A DNA stretch of 64,000 bases. Origin: Rhodamnia argentea (Eukaryota; Streptophyta; Magnoliopsida; Myrtales; Myrtaceae). Numbering within the stretch: position 1 is the stretch's first letter; each line of letters starts with the position of its first letter. The notes under the pieces were generated by a model. That model saw nothing but the letters and a program-made list of their open reading frames with translations. It searched no databases and was not told the origin of the DNA. The translations under genes were made by a program, and so were the position numbers. The stretch covers positions 21,817,294 through 21,881,293 of the forward strand of contig NC_063155.1 in NCBI RefSeq assembly GCF_020921035.1, in the 5' to 3' direction. Of this stretch, positions 36,871-50,091 are shown piece by piece.

Positions 36871-37140
36871 GCTTCTTCATGTGAAGAAACTTTTATTACA
36901 GGTTCCCTTCTTTGGGTTTTTGGTTCTGCTCTTACCCTCTGCCGTGAACAACTTCAGCAGGTTTTTGAGACTTGGCCCATAGGTCCAGAAAATCTTGTCC
37001 TTGCAGACCTTTCACAGGCCACCCTTTGGAGAATTATTTATATGCTCCTACAATACAAAATGAAACATTTAAAAAGGAAAGAAATTTAAATTAAGAGGTG
37101 GGGTCTCTAGAAGGAACCCACTAGAGTCACTGACTCCTAC

Positions 37141-37178
<38 letters not shown>

Positions 37179-38640
37179 CCGCCTGTGTCTTTCCATTGGT
37201 CCTTCCTTCTCTCTCTCTCTCTCTCTCTCTCTATGCAACCGCCGGTGTTTTTCAATTGGCTCATTTGTCATGAGCACGCAAGTACCTGTTGTACATAAAA
37301 ATGAGAGACATCTTTTTCTCAGAAGAAGGTAAAAGGGGGGAAACTCATCAATATCCTCAACTTAAAGGGCTCTGCTCATAAACCTTTTCTCAAAGGGGAT
37401 TGGTTTAACTCTGAAGCCTAACACAAGAGCCTTAGAGAGAGAACGAGCGTCCACAAAATTCCTGATCCAATGCCATTTCAACCACATCATTACAATAATC
37501 AAAGCACAGGCAAAGGTGCCCACTTGCATAATTAAAGAACCCCTGCTCAATGAGATGGATTTGTTTGGTATTATCTCCTTTTGTTAATGCGTCAACATCC
37601 TTTCCCTGTCATCACCTAAAATCATGCCACATTGAGATTCCTTTCCAATAATAGAAATTTATTATCTTTCTTCCTTCTTCTTCTTTTTTCCTGAGGTCTT
37701 CGGCTGGATGCTCCAGGCAATGATATGAATTCTTCCGTAGTTGAGGTCGAGAGTCCCTCACTTGTTTACATTGAGGCCGTCGAGTACGAGGCTAATGTAA
37801 ACAATCCCTGAGCCTGACCCTTGACATATCCTGTTCTTGTAGGAAGTATCCTAACGCAAAGAATTTACAAAATATTATGAGAGAGAGATTGTTTATGTCA
37901 ATGACTGGCATTATTGAAGATATATCTATAAAAGGGCTTGGTCTCCCTTATTTTGGACGGAGACTTTTAGGTCAATGGGTCCATGAGATCTTTTCATAAA
38001 GAGGTGGATGCAACTTCCCATTTGATAAAAAATAAGAATAGTTGTGCATCTACTACCATTGTGGGTAGCATACCTACACGAAGGGTTTGCCCTGCCTTGA
38101 GGCGTGGTTCGCACATTAGGTCAAAACACATGCTTTATATGGGACCTCCCTAATTCCCAATCCTAACCTATTTGTCTTGTCCAACATTGGGAGAGGCCAG
38201 TCTGAATCATAGACTCCGAGGATCTTTTAGTGATTGGCATTTAGCACAGCCATTTCATTGGAAGGTCTCATCGACTTGGTGTTTCTTGCACATGTATAGG
38301 TGATGATATCGTTCAAGATCGTTCCCTCGGGATCTTCTAATGGTGAAACATGAGTGGAATGGGCCTACATTCTAATTGCAGGCAACTTCGGATATTACTT
38401 CTACTGGACGTGTTGCTACTTTAATCTTGGGAGTTTCGGAAAAAAAAAAAGCCCCCGCGACCCAGTCACTTGAAGAAGCAGTGGCTTTGGCGCTCAACCA
38501 ACAATGGCAAATTGCAGACAGGTGCCTTGAAGAAGCTGATAACTGATGAGAGCCATTCCTTCCTTGACCTGCCACAGATGGCGAACCGAGAGTTTTAGAC
38601 TAGAGGAGACAAATTAATAAGATTATTCGTAGAATTCCGG
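36595..38640. other. TGA promoter/leader and unassigned DNA
   Basis: The first few hundred bases are the leader and promoter of the TGA gene; an acceptor-like TTTTTTCAG near 36643 hints at a leader intron. CT-rich microsatellites lie at 36841-36869, 37144-37173 and 37211-37232, the last two followed by the similar words GCAACCGCC, indicating a small local duplication. From 37.3 to 38.6 kb the DNA is less AT-rich with short minus-strand frames (37362-37550, 38372-38575) that I cannot place. Confidence 0.35.
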
Positions 38641-41475
38641 AGTGGTGGGGATGGGATTAAGGAATTTTACAAGAAACTACATGAGATACGATACATACTT
38701 CATGAAAATTGCACCAAGTACCTAACAGCCGGGGTGAGCTATCGCACCCCTCGAGTCCACCTTTGCCTGCTGCCAATTGTAAGACCATCTTTGGCCAAAA
38801 TGATTGATTTATTTTAACCTCTTCAAACTCAGAAGTCACTATAGAGAAAATGCGGTCCGTCATATGGACAAGAATGGAGAGATCAGTTCTCCATTTGGGA
38901 TTCATAACCATGATGGTGTAGTCAATATACCTGCAGCCTATCAGAGTCAAACATGAAAAGCAGAATCTTTTGCAGCTCACAAATCCCCAACCTCTCGAAC
39001 AGGATTTTATCATTCTGAAAATTAAGAAGCACCACTTATCTAACAATTGATAATTTGGGAAGTTTTGGAAGACCATATCAATGTGATCAAATTGGCATTG
39101 TTCTGACCTACAATGCCACACACTCACCCCAAATAGCACAAGACTTCATCCTTCCAAGCAAATACTAAACTTCAATCCCACAAAAAGATTCTTAGGTTCT
39201 ACCTGGAAAAATTGTATGTTTATACATATATTGACGACATAAATCCTGGACGATGATTTCGGTTGGAATTGTTGCTTTACCAGTATGCCACAATCCTGCA
39301 GAGAACAATCTGTTGCTCAACAACAAGTGGAACTTTGCAGGTTCGAAATAGTTCCAGGAATTCTTCACTTCAGTTTTAGCACTATGACTGATAACCAAAC
39401 ATGTGCTAAAGACATCTGCCAGGGCACCGCATTGCACATGTCTTGACATAAAACAGATTGGAATGCAAGATTGAAATATCTGAGTGACACTCTTACTGCG
39501 TCACCAGTTCACCGCACAAATCCAGATTACAGCACAACAGAAGCAACCCACCTGGTACTGAATCTACAACTTTTGGCCATCCATTGAGAGTGCAGAGAGT
39601 CTCCCTTTGCCTTCATGTTAAGCAAAGATGATCACATACTATGAAATAAAAGTCACTGGTAAAAAGTAAAATTGACCTCCTAGGCATAAAGCAAAGCTTC
39701 TCTGAGAGGGAAGACATGACAGAGCCAGAGACGGTTATGCTTGCACAACCTTAGATGAGACCATGGTGCATCATTACGCAACAATATAAATCACAGAGGA
39801 AATCTAAAACTAGATTGAAGAAATTTAGTACCAAAGGTCCCTTCGTTTCTGAACTTAACCCAGTGCTTGCATGACACCTTCACTCCTGCTTAGACTGTCG
39901 ACAATGATGTTGTGTTAAGTCACTGTGAATAATAATTCTTCCGTGCATAGATCTAATGGGAAGCAAAAATTATGCCTCAATATAATACACCTTTCCAGGT
40001 CTATTCAGGAAAGATAAGAAAAGGAAAAACAAAGACCGTACTTCCTACTTGCCTAGATAATCATATTCCAGTCTGAAAACAGGCTTAAGCTTTTAGAATA
40101 AAATGTCTAAATTGAATTTAAACCCGTAAATTTTGAGTTTGAAAGAGAATTATCTGCAGTACTGAATATTAATGATATTACCCCGCTGATGTTGTGATAC
40201 TTAGCTCGGCAGCCAGATAAGTGGAATATCCAGATCCAGCAAATAAGAACAAAGAGAACCATAATGACCTAAACTAATTCCCTCATATCATCAATCTTCT
40301 CCAGGTCTCGCTATTGACATTAAGTTTCCACATCTTCACCTTCCGCACATTTCTCAAGCAACTAACAGGCCAAGTTTGGAGTATAGCTGTACATATAGAT
40401 CATGCTGTCATAGCTTTCTAGCGTGATCTGTCCCAGCACTCGAAGTAGCCTTACAAGGCTACGTGTTAAGAAAAGGTAGCTCAGCTAACTGAGTTGACTT
40501 AACAGTAAACAAATAGAAGTACAATAGTTCCTCATATTGGATAATGATGACAAAGTCATCATAAAAAGGAGAGGAAACTAAAACGATGAGATAAACTAAA
40601 CCAAATTTCCAGGTCGCTGCAGATTCATATAAACGAGGAAAAAGGTGATGCATAATTTAGATACCAAATCTGACTTGCACCTGAAATCAATTAGGCATAT
40701 GAAACCTGGCTGCAGTTATGGTGAAAAAGAGTTCAATAAAAAAAAATGAACGTGAAGAATAAAGAGTTTGAACCAACAGAATAAAACCAAGTAGGAAATA
40801 GAATATCAAGAAAAATGATGCAGGTAAATAAAATCATATTGCTGATTGCTGACTATAGGATTCACTGTATCATTGCACTCTAAGAAGTCTGCTTATTGAT
40901 TTCTTCAAAGAAGCCTTAAGACAAAGAATTATCATTACAATCCCACAATTGATTAAGCACACATGCCAAAAAATTCAAAAGTTGCAGGGCTTAAAGCCAA
41001 CACATGGTGGATAATAATTTTGATAGATCTAACCACTCGTAAGCATCTTGTCTCGCACTTGATTGGTTGTTCATATATAAGGAAAATCTACAAATTTAAA
41101 TAAAGAATTAGAGCCCAGCAATTTATGGAAAATTATTTCAGTAGACCAAGTCGCTGGTAAGAATCTTGCAGCACATATCATCCCAGGATTGCTATCGTGG
41201 CTTGGCAAGCAACATGAGTGAAACCTAAATTTGACTTGTTTTTTTTTTTTTTTTTTGGTAAGGACCTAAATTTGACTTGTTGCTGACTGATGGAAGCTAT
41301 ATTTTATAATCAGGACTCTCAATCAACAAGTTTTCTAGTATCACATTAATGAAAACAAAAGTATAACAGCAATCACTTGTAGTTTGTTAATTTGTACATG
41401 TGACGAAAAAATGGACTTTGTTCACATATATGTGACACAAAATTGGAATTCTGCACACGGCCTTTCGAAGACATT
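38641..41475. other. Gene-free stretch downstream of the F-box gene
   Basis: A 160-codon open frame on the minus strand (38657-39139) and an 85-codon frame (39192-39449) lack any family resemblance. The remainder is AT-rich. The right end is the 3' untranslated region of the minus-strand F-box gene; a longer or spliced 3' region reaching into this stretch is possible but not visible. Confidence 0.3.
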
Positions 41476-42738
41476 CTACTTATACTCAAACATTACTTCT
41501 AAGTCGACATATTCCCGCATGACACATACAATAGCTGAGGTGAAACTACCCAGCAACTGATATTCTTTACAGGTTATGAGGTCTGAGACTACTCCATGAA
41601 TAACCAACTTCTTGAGGTTCGGGCAACGTTTTAGCATTAATTCGACCCAGTCTGAAAAGAGATCATTCAGAAAAGTCCATCCAAGCTCCAAAACGACCAC
41701 ATTTTCAAAATGACAAGATCCATGAAAACCATATTGAAGCATTCCATCTCTCAAGTCGCAATTCAACGACAGATGGGTAAGCTGTGGAAAACGAAGAGCA
41801 ATGGTTTCCATTCCCACGATCTCATCCTCATCATCAAACATTACATCCCAAAGTCGCAGCCTCCTCAACTTTGCTGATTTTGAAATCATCTGCAAGAACT
41901 TTGAGGATGTAATTGATAAGTCCCTAACATCCACTATCTCAAGATTATCGACAGTGTCACCGATATCAAGATGTAGAACGCCTACGTCGTCAATAATGAA
42001 ATGCTTCAAAGTCCCCTTTCCAATGAGTTCGAAAAGCTCAAGGAAGCACCTTTTTAGGTGCAAACATTCAATGTTATCTGCTTCCAAAACGAATTTGTCC
42101 AAACTTGTCGCCTCAATGTAAAAGCACCTCAACGTAACACTACTGACCTCAACTGTGACTTGTGCATCTGACATTGCAATGTCTGGACTAATGAGATCCA
42201 ATTTCTCAAGCTTCGGACACGTGCTGACTAAAAGACTCAAATCCAATGCTGAGATTCTGACATAACTCAAAGAGAGGGACTTCAAGCCAGGAAACCTGCA
42301 ATAATTTGGTTCGACCCCCGAGACAGAACTATGTGACAAGACCAAAACCTCAAGCTTCTGCCTCCCGCAAATTTCGAGGATGTTTACATCTCCGGTCACC
42401 CGGACATCATAATGCAGGCTGCGCAATGTCTCCCTAGTGTACAAGAGCCAAGCCACCACCGCAGAAGCCGAAAACTCTTCATCTACATCATCCAATTGAA
42501 GCGAGAGACTCTGCAATTTGGCGGTCTCGAATATGGTTTGGGTTATCCAAATTCCTGCTTGATTGCTACCATAATCACGATAACCAGACCAATCGTTCAC
42601 ACTAAACGAGAGACTACGGAGATGCTTACGGCGGGCTTCTAGCCACTTCCGGCACGTCGCAGAAGCCACAACCACATCCCTGGCCGCGGCAAGTCGCGAC
42701 AGTATGTTCCCGATAACCTCAATTGGCAGGCTCTCCAT
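41476..42738 (-). CDS. F-box/LRR-repeat protein, At1g67190-like, 420 aa, single coding exon
   Basis: Intronless coding frame starting MESLPIEVIGNILSRL at the ATG at 42738. The open frame reaches to 42780, but its first codon is TTG, so 42738 is the start. Residues 1-40 are an F-box, which docks to SKP1/ASK in an SCF ubiquitin ligase; the rest is a run of imperfect leucine-rich repeats (for example LKSLSLSYVRISALDLSLL, LKHFIIDDVGVLHLDI, LEIVDVRDLSI) that would bind the substrate. Length and text closely match the single-copy family containing Arabidopsis At1g67190, including the ends NILEICGRQKLE and the C-terminal EVMFEYK. The substrate is unknown. The gene looks intact. Confidence 0.92.
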   Translation of the reverse strand: MESLPIEVIGNILSRLAAARDVVVASATCRKWLEARRKHLRSLSFSVNDWSGYRDYGSNQAGIWITQTIFETAKLQSLSLQLDDVDEEFSASAVVAWLLYTRETLRSLHYDVRVTGDVNILEICGRQKLEVLVLSHSSVSGVEPNYCRFPGLKSLSLSYVRISALDLSLLVSTCPKLEKLDLISPDIAMSDAQVTVEVSSVTLRCFYIEATSLDKFVLEADNIECLHLKRCFLELFELIGKGTLKHFIIDDVGVLHLDIGDTVDNLEIVDVRDLSITSSKFLQMISKSAKLRRLRLWDVMFDDEDEIVGMETIALRFPQLTHLSLNCDLRDGMLQYGFHGSCHFENVVVLELGWTFLNDLFSDWVELMLKRCPNLKKLVIHGVVSDLITCKEYQLLGSFTSAIVCVMREYVDLEVMFEYK

Positions 42739-44079
42739 GATAAACGCGTAGTCACCAAATATTTCTAGTCCTACCACCAATTAAACTGATTACTCCACAA
42801 ACACATTCGAGCACGCAGAACCTAAAATCCTCAACGGATCAAACAACGAACATAATTCCCGAACCCGAATGCGCTCATACCAAGTCCAAACAGTGCGCAA
42901 ACAGTGAGACGAAGACGACGATGACCATCAAATCCGTCGGATCATCGAATAGATGCTATTCTGCGCACTAGAGGATCGCAACGAAATTTAAAACTTGCAT
43001 CACTCGACTAACCAATGAATCGTGCCACGGTTCGAGGCGAATGGGACCTCGCAAGAAGAACGATTCGGCTTTCCAAGAAGGACTCACGGGGCAGTGAAGA
43101 TCGTCCCGTCAGGGCGTTCGACGATGTCGATGCAGAGGATGTTTCGTCGGAGGGAGAGAGAGAGAGAGAGAGAGAGACGAAGGATCGATTCATATTCATG
43201 TCACGGGGAAGCAATTCACTCGTGGGGGGTGGGTCGGGCGGGTCGGGTCGTAAAACTTCCGAGCGCGTTCGCGCCTCTTATTTTGATTTTTTTTTTTTTT
43301 TGCGATTTCTATGTCTGTATTTTAGCAAATAATTATCAGGAAAAATAATTTGCATGTTAATAATAAATAAGGTAAAATTCATGCTGTAGTTTTGCATTAT
43401 TAAAAAAGATTAAATTACCATGTATCGCGCGCACACTTCAATATAATTTGCGTTATATAATATAAGGTGAGAGAAAAATTTTATCTCTTTTATCGAAGGC
43501 AAATTATGCAAGCTCCAAATTCTATTGATACGAAAAAAATAATAGTTTCTTAATTTTTTCAACTTAATTAAATGTTTATTAATTCTTGTTGGCTTGTCAT
43601 CTGTTTAATATGGTTGAGCGTAATGAATCAATTAGAAATGAATCAATCGATTATTGGAATCATTTACGGTTAGTTAAATGTAAAGCTAAATCTAAGCCTA
43701 AACTTAAAATATGTATTTTAAATTTAGCTATAATGCAATATGGTTCGTTGAATATATCATTAACGAATAAAATGCCAAATCAAAGAAAAAAAAAAGCTAC
43801 CTATCTAATGATTGGCCCGGCTGAGAATCGGATCGGTCTGGGTTAATTCCCGATCCTTGAAACCGGAAATCGGACTTCTTCTAATCCGGCTCCCCATTTC
43901 AAGATAGGATCAGACCAGACCAAAAACGGATCACGTCCGGTGTTTAAATCTTCTTCTTTAACTCCCCCGTCAAGTCGGGTCGGGCCAAGCACTCGAGCAG
44001 CTGAGCTCCCAAAATTGCGCGTTGACATTGTTCCCGTTGCATCCGTCTGGTTTTTCACTCTCTCGCGCTTTCTCCATCC
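42739..44079. promoter_or_regulatory. Divergent promoter region of F-box and TM9SF genes
   Basis: The two genes are head to head, 1.34 kb apart. A GA microsatellite (43152-43176) lies on the F-box side. The 43330-43800 part is very AT-rich with nothing recognised. GC-rich sequence just before 44080 is the leader of the TM9SF gene. No TATA box is obvious. Confidence 0.4.
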
Positions 44080-47000
44080 ATGGCGTTGGAGACCCTCCGT
44101 CTGAATCTCCTCCTCGCGCTGTTCGCGATCATCTCGCCGGGGAATCGGTTCGCCACGGCGTCTCCAGAGGATCATCGCTACAATGTAGGAGATCCCGTCC
44201 CTCTGTTCGCCAACAAAGTGGGTCCGCTCCACAACCCCAGGTATCTTCGCGCGAGCTCGCGCTCGATGTTCTGCGTATGAACAGCCATTCCGTTGTTCCT
44301 GAATTAGTTGCGAATTGTTTCTGGATCGCACGAGTTAGGTAGTGACGCGACCAATGATTTAGCTGCTGTCGCTCTTTGAAGTTGCGAGGATTCAATTGAG
44401 CGAGGTGGATTTAGTTTAGAGCTGATCCTTACTTGTCTTGTCATCAATGATAGTATCGGTGCTTCTTGTCATCCCGTGTTGCTAGTGGAATGTCAATATA
44501 ATTACAAGTTAGCCAATTTCGAAGTCAGCCATACTCGTGTTGTATCATGTCGGGTTGTAGTTGGGGTTTCTCTTAGTAATACTGTGTCGCATGCGAGTGT
44601 CATGTCTACAATTGCCTAATTTCGTTGCTGTTTCTGCTTGGTTGTTCCTTGCAACACTCAAATTTGAGGAATTTGCAGAATGTTAGTACGAGGCCTTTCT
44701 TTCTTTCTTTCTTTTTTTCGTCCCTTTTTTCCAACAGCTTTTGAGCCAATGTGTTCTTGTGCTGCAGTGAGACCTACCAATACTATGACTTGCCATTTTG
44801 CCGCCCAGGTTAGCTTTTTGATTTACTCATGTTTGCAATGGCAAGGATCAACCACTAAACAAGTTAAATCTGCACCTACATGAGGCACATTATAATTTTA
44901 TTGTAGTTTTGTCCTATTGTATTAATCTGATCAGGAGCTGCAGTTGTGTATTTGAAAGATTGTTTAATGAGCCTCTTACTGACACATTATTTCCTGGTGT
45001 TCTGTTGGTACCTTTGCCTGATGGAACGTCACTCATGATTTTAGCCCATGCATCAATGCTACTTATTCATTATCCAGTAAATCTAACAATAGAGGCTTGT
45101 GCTTCGTGTTATTGATCTTTAGCTATATCCTTTGCAGACCCACTTATCTGGAAGAGGGGATCTCTTGGGGAAGTTTTGAATGGTGATCGCTTGACCAATT
45201 CCTTGTACGATTTGAAATTTCGGGATGTTAAGGATGGGGAGATTCTCTGCGAGAAAAAACTCGAAATTAGTGATGTTGCGAGATTAAGGAGTGCTGTAAA
45301 TGAAGATTTTTACTTCCAGATGTACTATGATGATCTTCCAATGTGGGGGTTCATTGGGAAAGTGGAAAATAGTAGCTGGAGTCCTGGCATAAAGGGACCT
45401 AGGTATTATTTGTTCAAACATGTGCAATTTGATGCCTTTTACAATGGTGACCAAATAGTAGATATACATGCTTTCAGTGACCCAAATCATGTTGTCGATA
45501 TAACCGATGATATTGAGGTTAATGTAAAGTTTACTTATTCAACTTTCTGGAATGCAACCTCAATTGGTTTCGAGGAAAGAACGAGCAAATTTTCAAGGGC
45601 TTCATTACTGCCAATCCACCGACGGATACACTGGTTCTCACTCATCAACTCTACAGTCATCTTGATTCTTTTGATGGGTTTGTTGACACTTCTTTTCATG
45701 AGGCGCATGAGAAATGACCTAAGACAGTAATGCTCTTTCACTGATATTTCTTCTAACTCTACTGTCAATAATGACAGTTTGTTCCTTCTGACATACATCT
45801 GGATGTATGTGCTACAGATACTCTGCTGGAGACGACGAAGAAGAAAATGATGTTGCCAGGAAATATGTTTGTGGCGAATTATTCAGACCTCCATCCCATT
45901 TTCCCCTGTTTTGCGCAGTCTTGGGCTCAGGAATGCAGTTATTCACTATGTAAGCTCCTTTAAGCATCATATATGACCAAGTGCATTTGTCGCTTGCCAC
46001 CAACTTTCAGCATCTTTTGTCGTATGCTGCCTCAATTGGCTGTGAGAATAATGTTTGTCATGCATCTTTGAATTTTCTGAATTTAACTATTAAATGTCAG
46101 CTAGATTTACTACAAGAGAAACAGTATTCAGCAATATGCAAATCTCTCCTGTAAATTTGCAAATTTTGTGTTCTGGAGATTTATTTCCTAAGACTAATTC
46201 ACACTGCAGTGGTTGTAGGGAACTTTTCAGGATAAGTGCAGAGTTAGTCCTTGAAGTTATGGTCATTGGTCAATTGAGTCCTTATCGTGTTATTTTGGTC
46301 AATTAAGTCCTCAATGTTTTTAATAAAGTGCCATCAAATCCTCCATCAGTGGATTTTCGACACTGGAAGTCCTGCGTGGTCCTCAGGTCCTCGGCCGCAT
46401 GGCATTGAGAAAAGGCCACGTAAGAGACACGTATAATTTCGGTGTCGGGAAACCACTGATGGCCTGCCTAGAACTTGATTAGACATTTTTTCAAACTCTT
46501 AATGACTTAAGTGACCAAAATAAGAAGTTAAGGGCTCAGTTGACCAATGGTCAAAGTGTTGAGGACCGATTCTGCGCTTTTCCTGGAACTTTTGGTTTGC
46601 ATATATCTTGCTGACACAGACAGATTGTCCTCTGAAGCATCTACCTAACAGTTATAAACTTTTGCTCAGGGTTTTTTTTTATCTCTCCTAGCATTCCTCG
46701 GTGTCCTCTATCCATACAGCCGTGGATCCCTATGCACTGCTTTGGTTCTGAGTTATATTCTCACATCTGTGGTTGGTGGATTTACTGCGACTTCTTTTCA
46801 AAGTCAATTACCTGAAACTGGATTGGTACTGAATCTAATTTTTTTGTATAGGTCAAACAGATTATGTGATGCTGGTTATTTTTTCATTGCTCAGTTATCC
46901 GATACAAATGAATTTGAACTTTCAGGGGTGGACTGTTCTCCTTACTGGCATAGTTTACCTGGGCCCAGTACTTGTGATAGCTTTTGTCCTTAATGCAATT

Positions 47001-48184
47001 TCCATGGCTTATGGAGCCACAGCTGCACTTCCAGTTGGCACCATTTTCATAATCACCTTCATTTTTATGCCAATTACCATGCTGCTGCTTTCCTTGGGAG
47101 GGGTCATACAACGCTTCTTCAGGACAGAAGTTCGTGCACCTTATGTCACGAGGAAAAGTTTGAGAGAGATTCCACCACTAGCTTGGTACAGGAATTTGCC
47201 ATGTGAAATGATTCTCGGAGGTCTTGTATCATTTAGTTCTGTTGTTCTGGAGTTATACGAGCTGCATAACACCCTTTGGGGTTTCAAGATCAGTGTTCTT
47301 CCAGGCACTTTGTTTGTGACATTTGTCATCCTCATCGTAGTGACAGCTGTCCTTAGTGTTGTTCTGACATACATCCAGCTTTCATCCGAAGACCATGATT
47401 GGTGGTGGAGGTATGTTCTTTTGCCCAAGTGCCAAAGATGAAAATACCCGTCATCTGGTGTTCTTCAGGGGAAGAATATTCTAGTGCGAAACGGAACGTT
47501 TTATATTGAGATTATTCTTCCTGTTCAGTAGTATTACAAGATCTTAGATAAAAGTAGTCAGCTGGTAGTGGATAAGACTTATCAGGTGCATATCGAAGGA
47601 GTGATAAGGGTTGAAAGTTGCAATGTTGCATGTGTATTCAGCTCACAGTGCATTCTCTCGGTTGCTGGCTCACTGTCAGTGAGCCTCTGTCCCTCCCAGA
47701 AGGCATAGAAAATCTGGAGTTGCCAGACTAAAATTTTGTTTTTTAATTCTGTTTCATTCCACTGCATGCTAGAAGGGCATATTAAAGGATTATTACGACA
47801 GGCTGTTCGATTAGTGTTTGGATTAAGTAATTTTGATAGTTAACTTTTTGGAAATAGAAAAGGGGTAAATAAAATAGACACAAAATCTACTTGGTGAACT
47901 GTAAAGTGTTCATGCTTCTCCATCTGTATGCGTGATTATGTTCATAACTTCTGCTTCTACAATGCAGGTGCGTATTTCGTGGGGGCTCAGCAGCCATATT
48001 TATGTTTGCCTATTGCATGTACTTCTACACAAGGTCAAACATGAGTGGCTTCTTGCAGCTATCGATTTTCTTGGGCTATAGTGCTTTAATGTGCTATGCA
48101 TTTTTTCTCATACTCGGTACAGTCAGTTTCATTACTTCGCTAATGTTTGTCTGCCGTAATTATGAAGCTGTGAAGAGTGAATGA
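44080..48184 (+). CDS. Transmembrane 9 superfamily (EMP70) protein, TMN5-like, about 593 aa
   Basis: Coding exons: 44080-44240, 44768-44808, 45138-45726, 45818-45949, 46670-46825, 46926-47410 and 47968-48184. It has an N-terminal signal peptide (about residues 1-27), a lumenal domain (SETYQYYDLPFCRP, LGEVLNGDRLTNS, DFYFQMYYDDLPMWGFIGKV), a first membrane span (INSTVILILLMGLLTLLFM), then eight further spans, with EIPPLAWYRN and EDHDWWWR between them. Clade I members (TMN1-5) sit in Golgi/endosome membranes. Most junctions agree in phase, but at exon 5 the given bases are one short: exon 4 ends in phase 2 and the exon 5 start GGTTTTTTTTTA (nine T) needs a tenth T to read through into the membrane span. 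A homopolymer error or a real frameshift are both possible. All else looks intact. Confidence 0.85.
46228..46584. mobile_element. Mutator-like MITE in TM9SF intron 4, 357 bp
   Basis: Flanked by a perfect 9-bp duplication GGAACTTTT (46219-46227 and 46585-46593). Inverted ends: AGGATAAGTGCAGAGTTAG at the left and, on the other strand, AGGAAAAGCGCAGAATCGG at the right, with further matching words (GGTCATTGGTCAATTGAG against GACCATTGGTCAACTGAG). No coding capacity. Confidence 0.75.
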
Positions 48185-50091
48185 ATCATTGCTTCGGTGT
48201 GTTCAATGTGAGTTGCCTTGCGTCTTGTAAACTACTGAGATCGCGAAGCAAAGCCAGAATACTGGAAGCTACACAGAGAAGGCATTTCTTCCATCCTTCC
48301 TCCATGTATGATTGACCAAAAGGGTAGTTGATGTCGCCCATCTGAGTGTTGTCACAGATGAATGTCAGGTAAAAACAGTGCAGTAGCTCTTAGCATAAGA
48401 AAATCAAGATGATGAAGAGCATAGATGCATTGTAGGCGGAACGGTGTATGTTGGAGCAATTTACTCAGCCTTTTCTGGCAAAAAAATTGGTTAATATCAT
48501 GCTTTCTTTGTTGGTAATCAAGTGGTGTTTTTCACCTGATTCTTCCATGTAGCACAGCAAAAATGTTAGAAGACGACTGAAATGCTGGTGAAAAATGGTC
48601 TATTAAGCCACCCGAGACACAGAAAAATGGACGCACCCACTTCTTCTCCACATCGGCCGGACTCGTTCTTGTTTCTTCGTTGATGTTCTTTTCTGATTTG
48701 TCTATTGATCTAAATTCTAATTACCAATTTTGGGCTAAAACACTCGCAGAAAAATGCCTTAGATGGTGTGTCTGTGACTGAACCTTTGATGTCGACAGAC
48801 TCGTGTGAAACGTGACTCTATGACCATATGAACTAAAGAAGGACAAGCAAAGAGAAGGCTGCTAGAAAGTTCCACTCCTTTTGAATGTCACTGGAAATCT
48901 ATCAAACTCAATTTAGGTTGTGCTGATTTTTTTTGTAGCAGAGGTTATTGGAACTTTAATTTCACTATTTCTCTTGGATACGTGCAAACTTGTTTGTATC
49001 TCATGAATCGCCGGTTTACTTTAAATGAGAAACGTCATGATTCGAGCTAGAGGTGAGCACTAGGTCCGGTTCAACCCAGAAACCGACCAGTTTGGAATTG
49101 GGCTTTTAGGGAAAGGAAGGAAAAAAAACAAAAGCACTTGCACGCACATGGAGAATTGAACCACTTACCGAACCGGAACCAATCGGTTTGGTTCGCGGTT
49201 CCAATATCTTGGAATTGGGAGTCATAGGATTGGTTCTCAATTCTATACTAGGAATCGATTCACCTGGGAACCAATCACCCCCAATTTAAGCACAAGTCTG
49301 GCCCCCTCGAATTCGAGGGTTCGACTATTCAACCAGTTCTTGGAGTGGATCTAAATTCACTCTCTTGTGTCTGCTCAGCCAGTAGGTCCATCTAAAGCTG
49401 AACGAGGATGACCATCGAAATTTTGGGAAAATTGGTGGCTGTGTTTGATGCTCGATGGATCGAAGACAATATCTACGCGAGGTCCACATCTATGGCCGCA
49501 CCCCGAGAGAGGAAATCAATTTCTGTGTGCTCACTCATTCCACCTCCAGGCTCCATCAACTACCCACCGAACTCCCATTGAACCCATACGGTCCACCATC
49601 AATTTTACCCACTGTTTTCTTCCCCACCCCCCAAGTTGCATGGCCACCTTCCAAAAGTCCCAACAATTTCCAATAAAACAAAAAAAAGAAAACCCAGAAA
49701 AGAAATAAAAAAGATCGATACGAAAATGAGAATTAATTATGTTTTTTGAAAGACTGTTAAATTCACAACTTATTCAAGATCACAAAAAAATAATTAAAAA
49801 TTATTATGAGGTTCACTTCTTTAAATATTGTGGCTCGCAAAGTACCGCTGTTCTCACAGTCCGTCAAAAAATGTTTTGCTATGCTGGCAAAAACCGCTCT
49901 GAAAATCTCACTGCATGGCCACAAAACCACAAACGCACGCACAACCCTAGTCCAAGAGAAAAACACAAACCAACGTAGGAATCGCACGAACCATAGAAAA
50001 CATAAACTCATGACGTGTACATCGTCTCCCCACCCATTTCCCTCGACATGCTCCTTTGACAATATCTAGCAGATTTGAACCATTTAAATCG
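48185..50091. other. Intergenic DNA between TM9SF and BIC-like genes
   Basis: The left part is the 3' untranslated region of the TM9SF gene. At about 49040-49300 there is a dispersed-repeat-like block of 'ccggttc/ggaattgg' words, similar in style to 8423-8525. The last part holds the leader of the BIC-like gene. No other gene recognised. Confidence 0.35.

Noticed and set aside
38657-39139. 160-codon minus-strand open frame
   Set aside because: No recognisable domain, no clear splice neighbours, and composition like surrounding non-coding DNA.
42739-42780. N-terminal extension of the F-box gene by 14 codons
   Set aside because: The upstream in-frame codon is TTG, not ATG, and the family starts at MESLP/MEYLP-type sequence, matching the ATG at 42738.
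50056-50091. BIC-like frame starting at 50056
   Set aside because: The first codon there is TTG; the first ATG in frame is at 50092.
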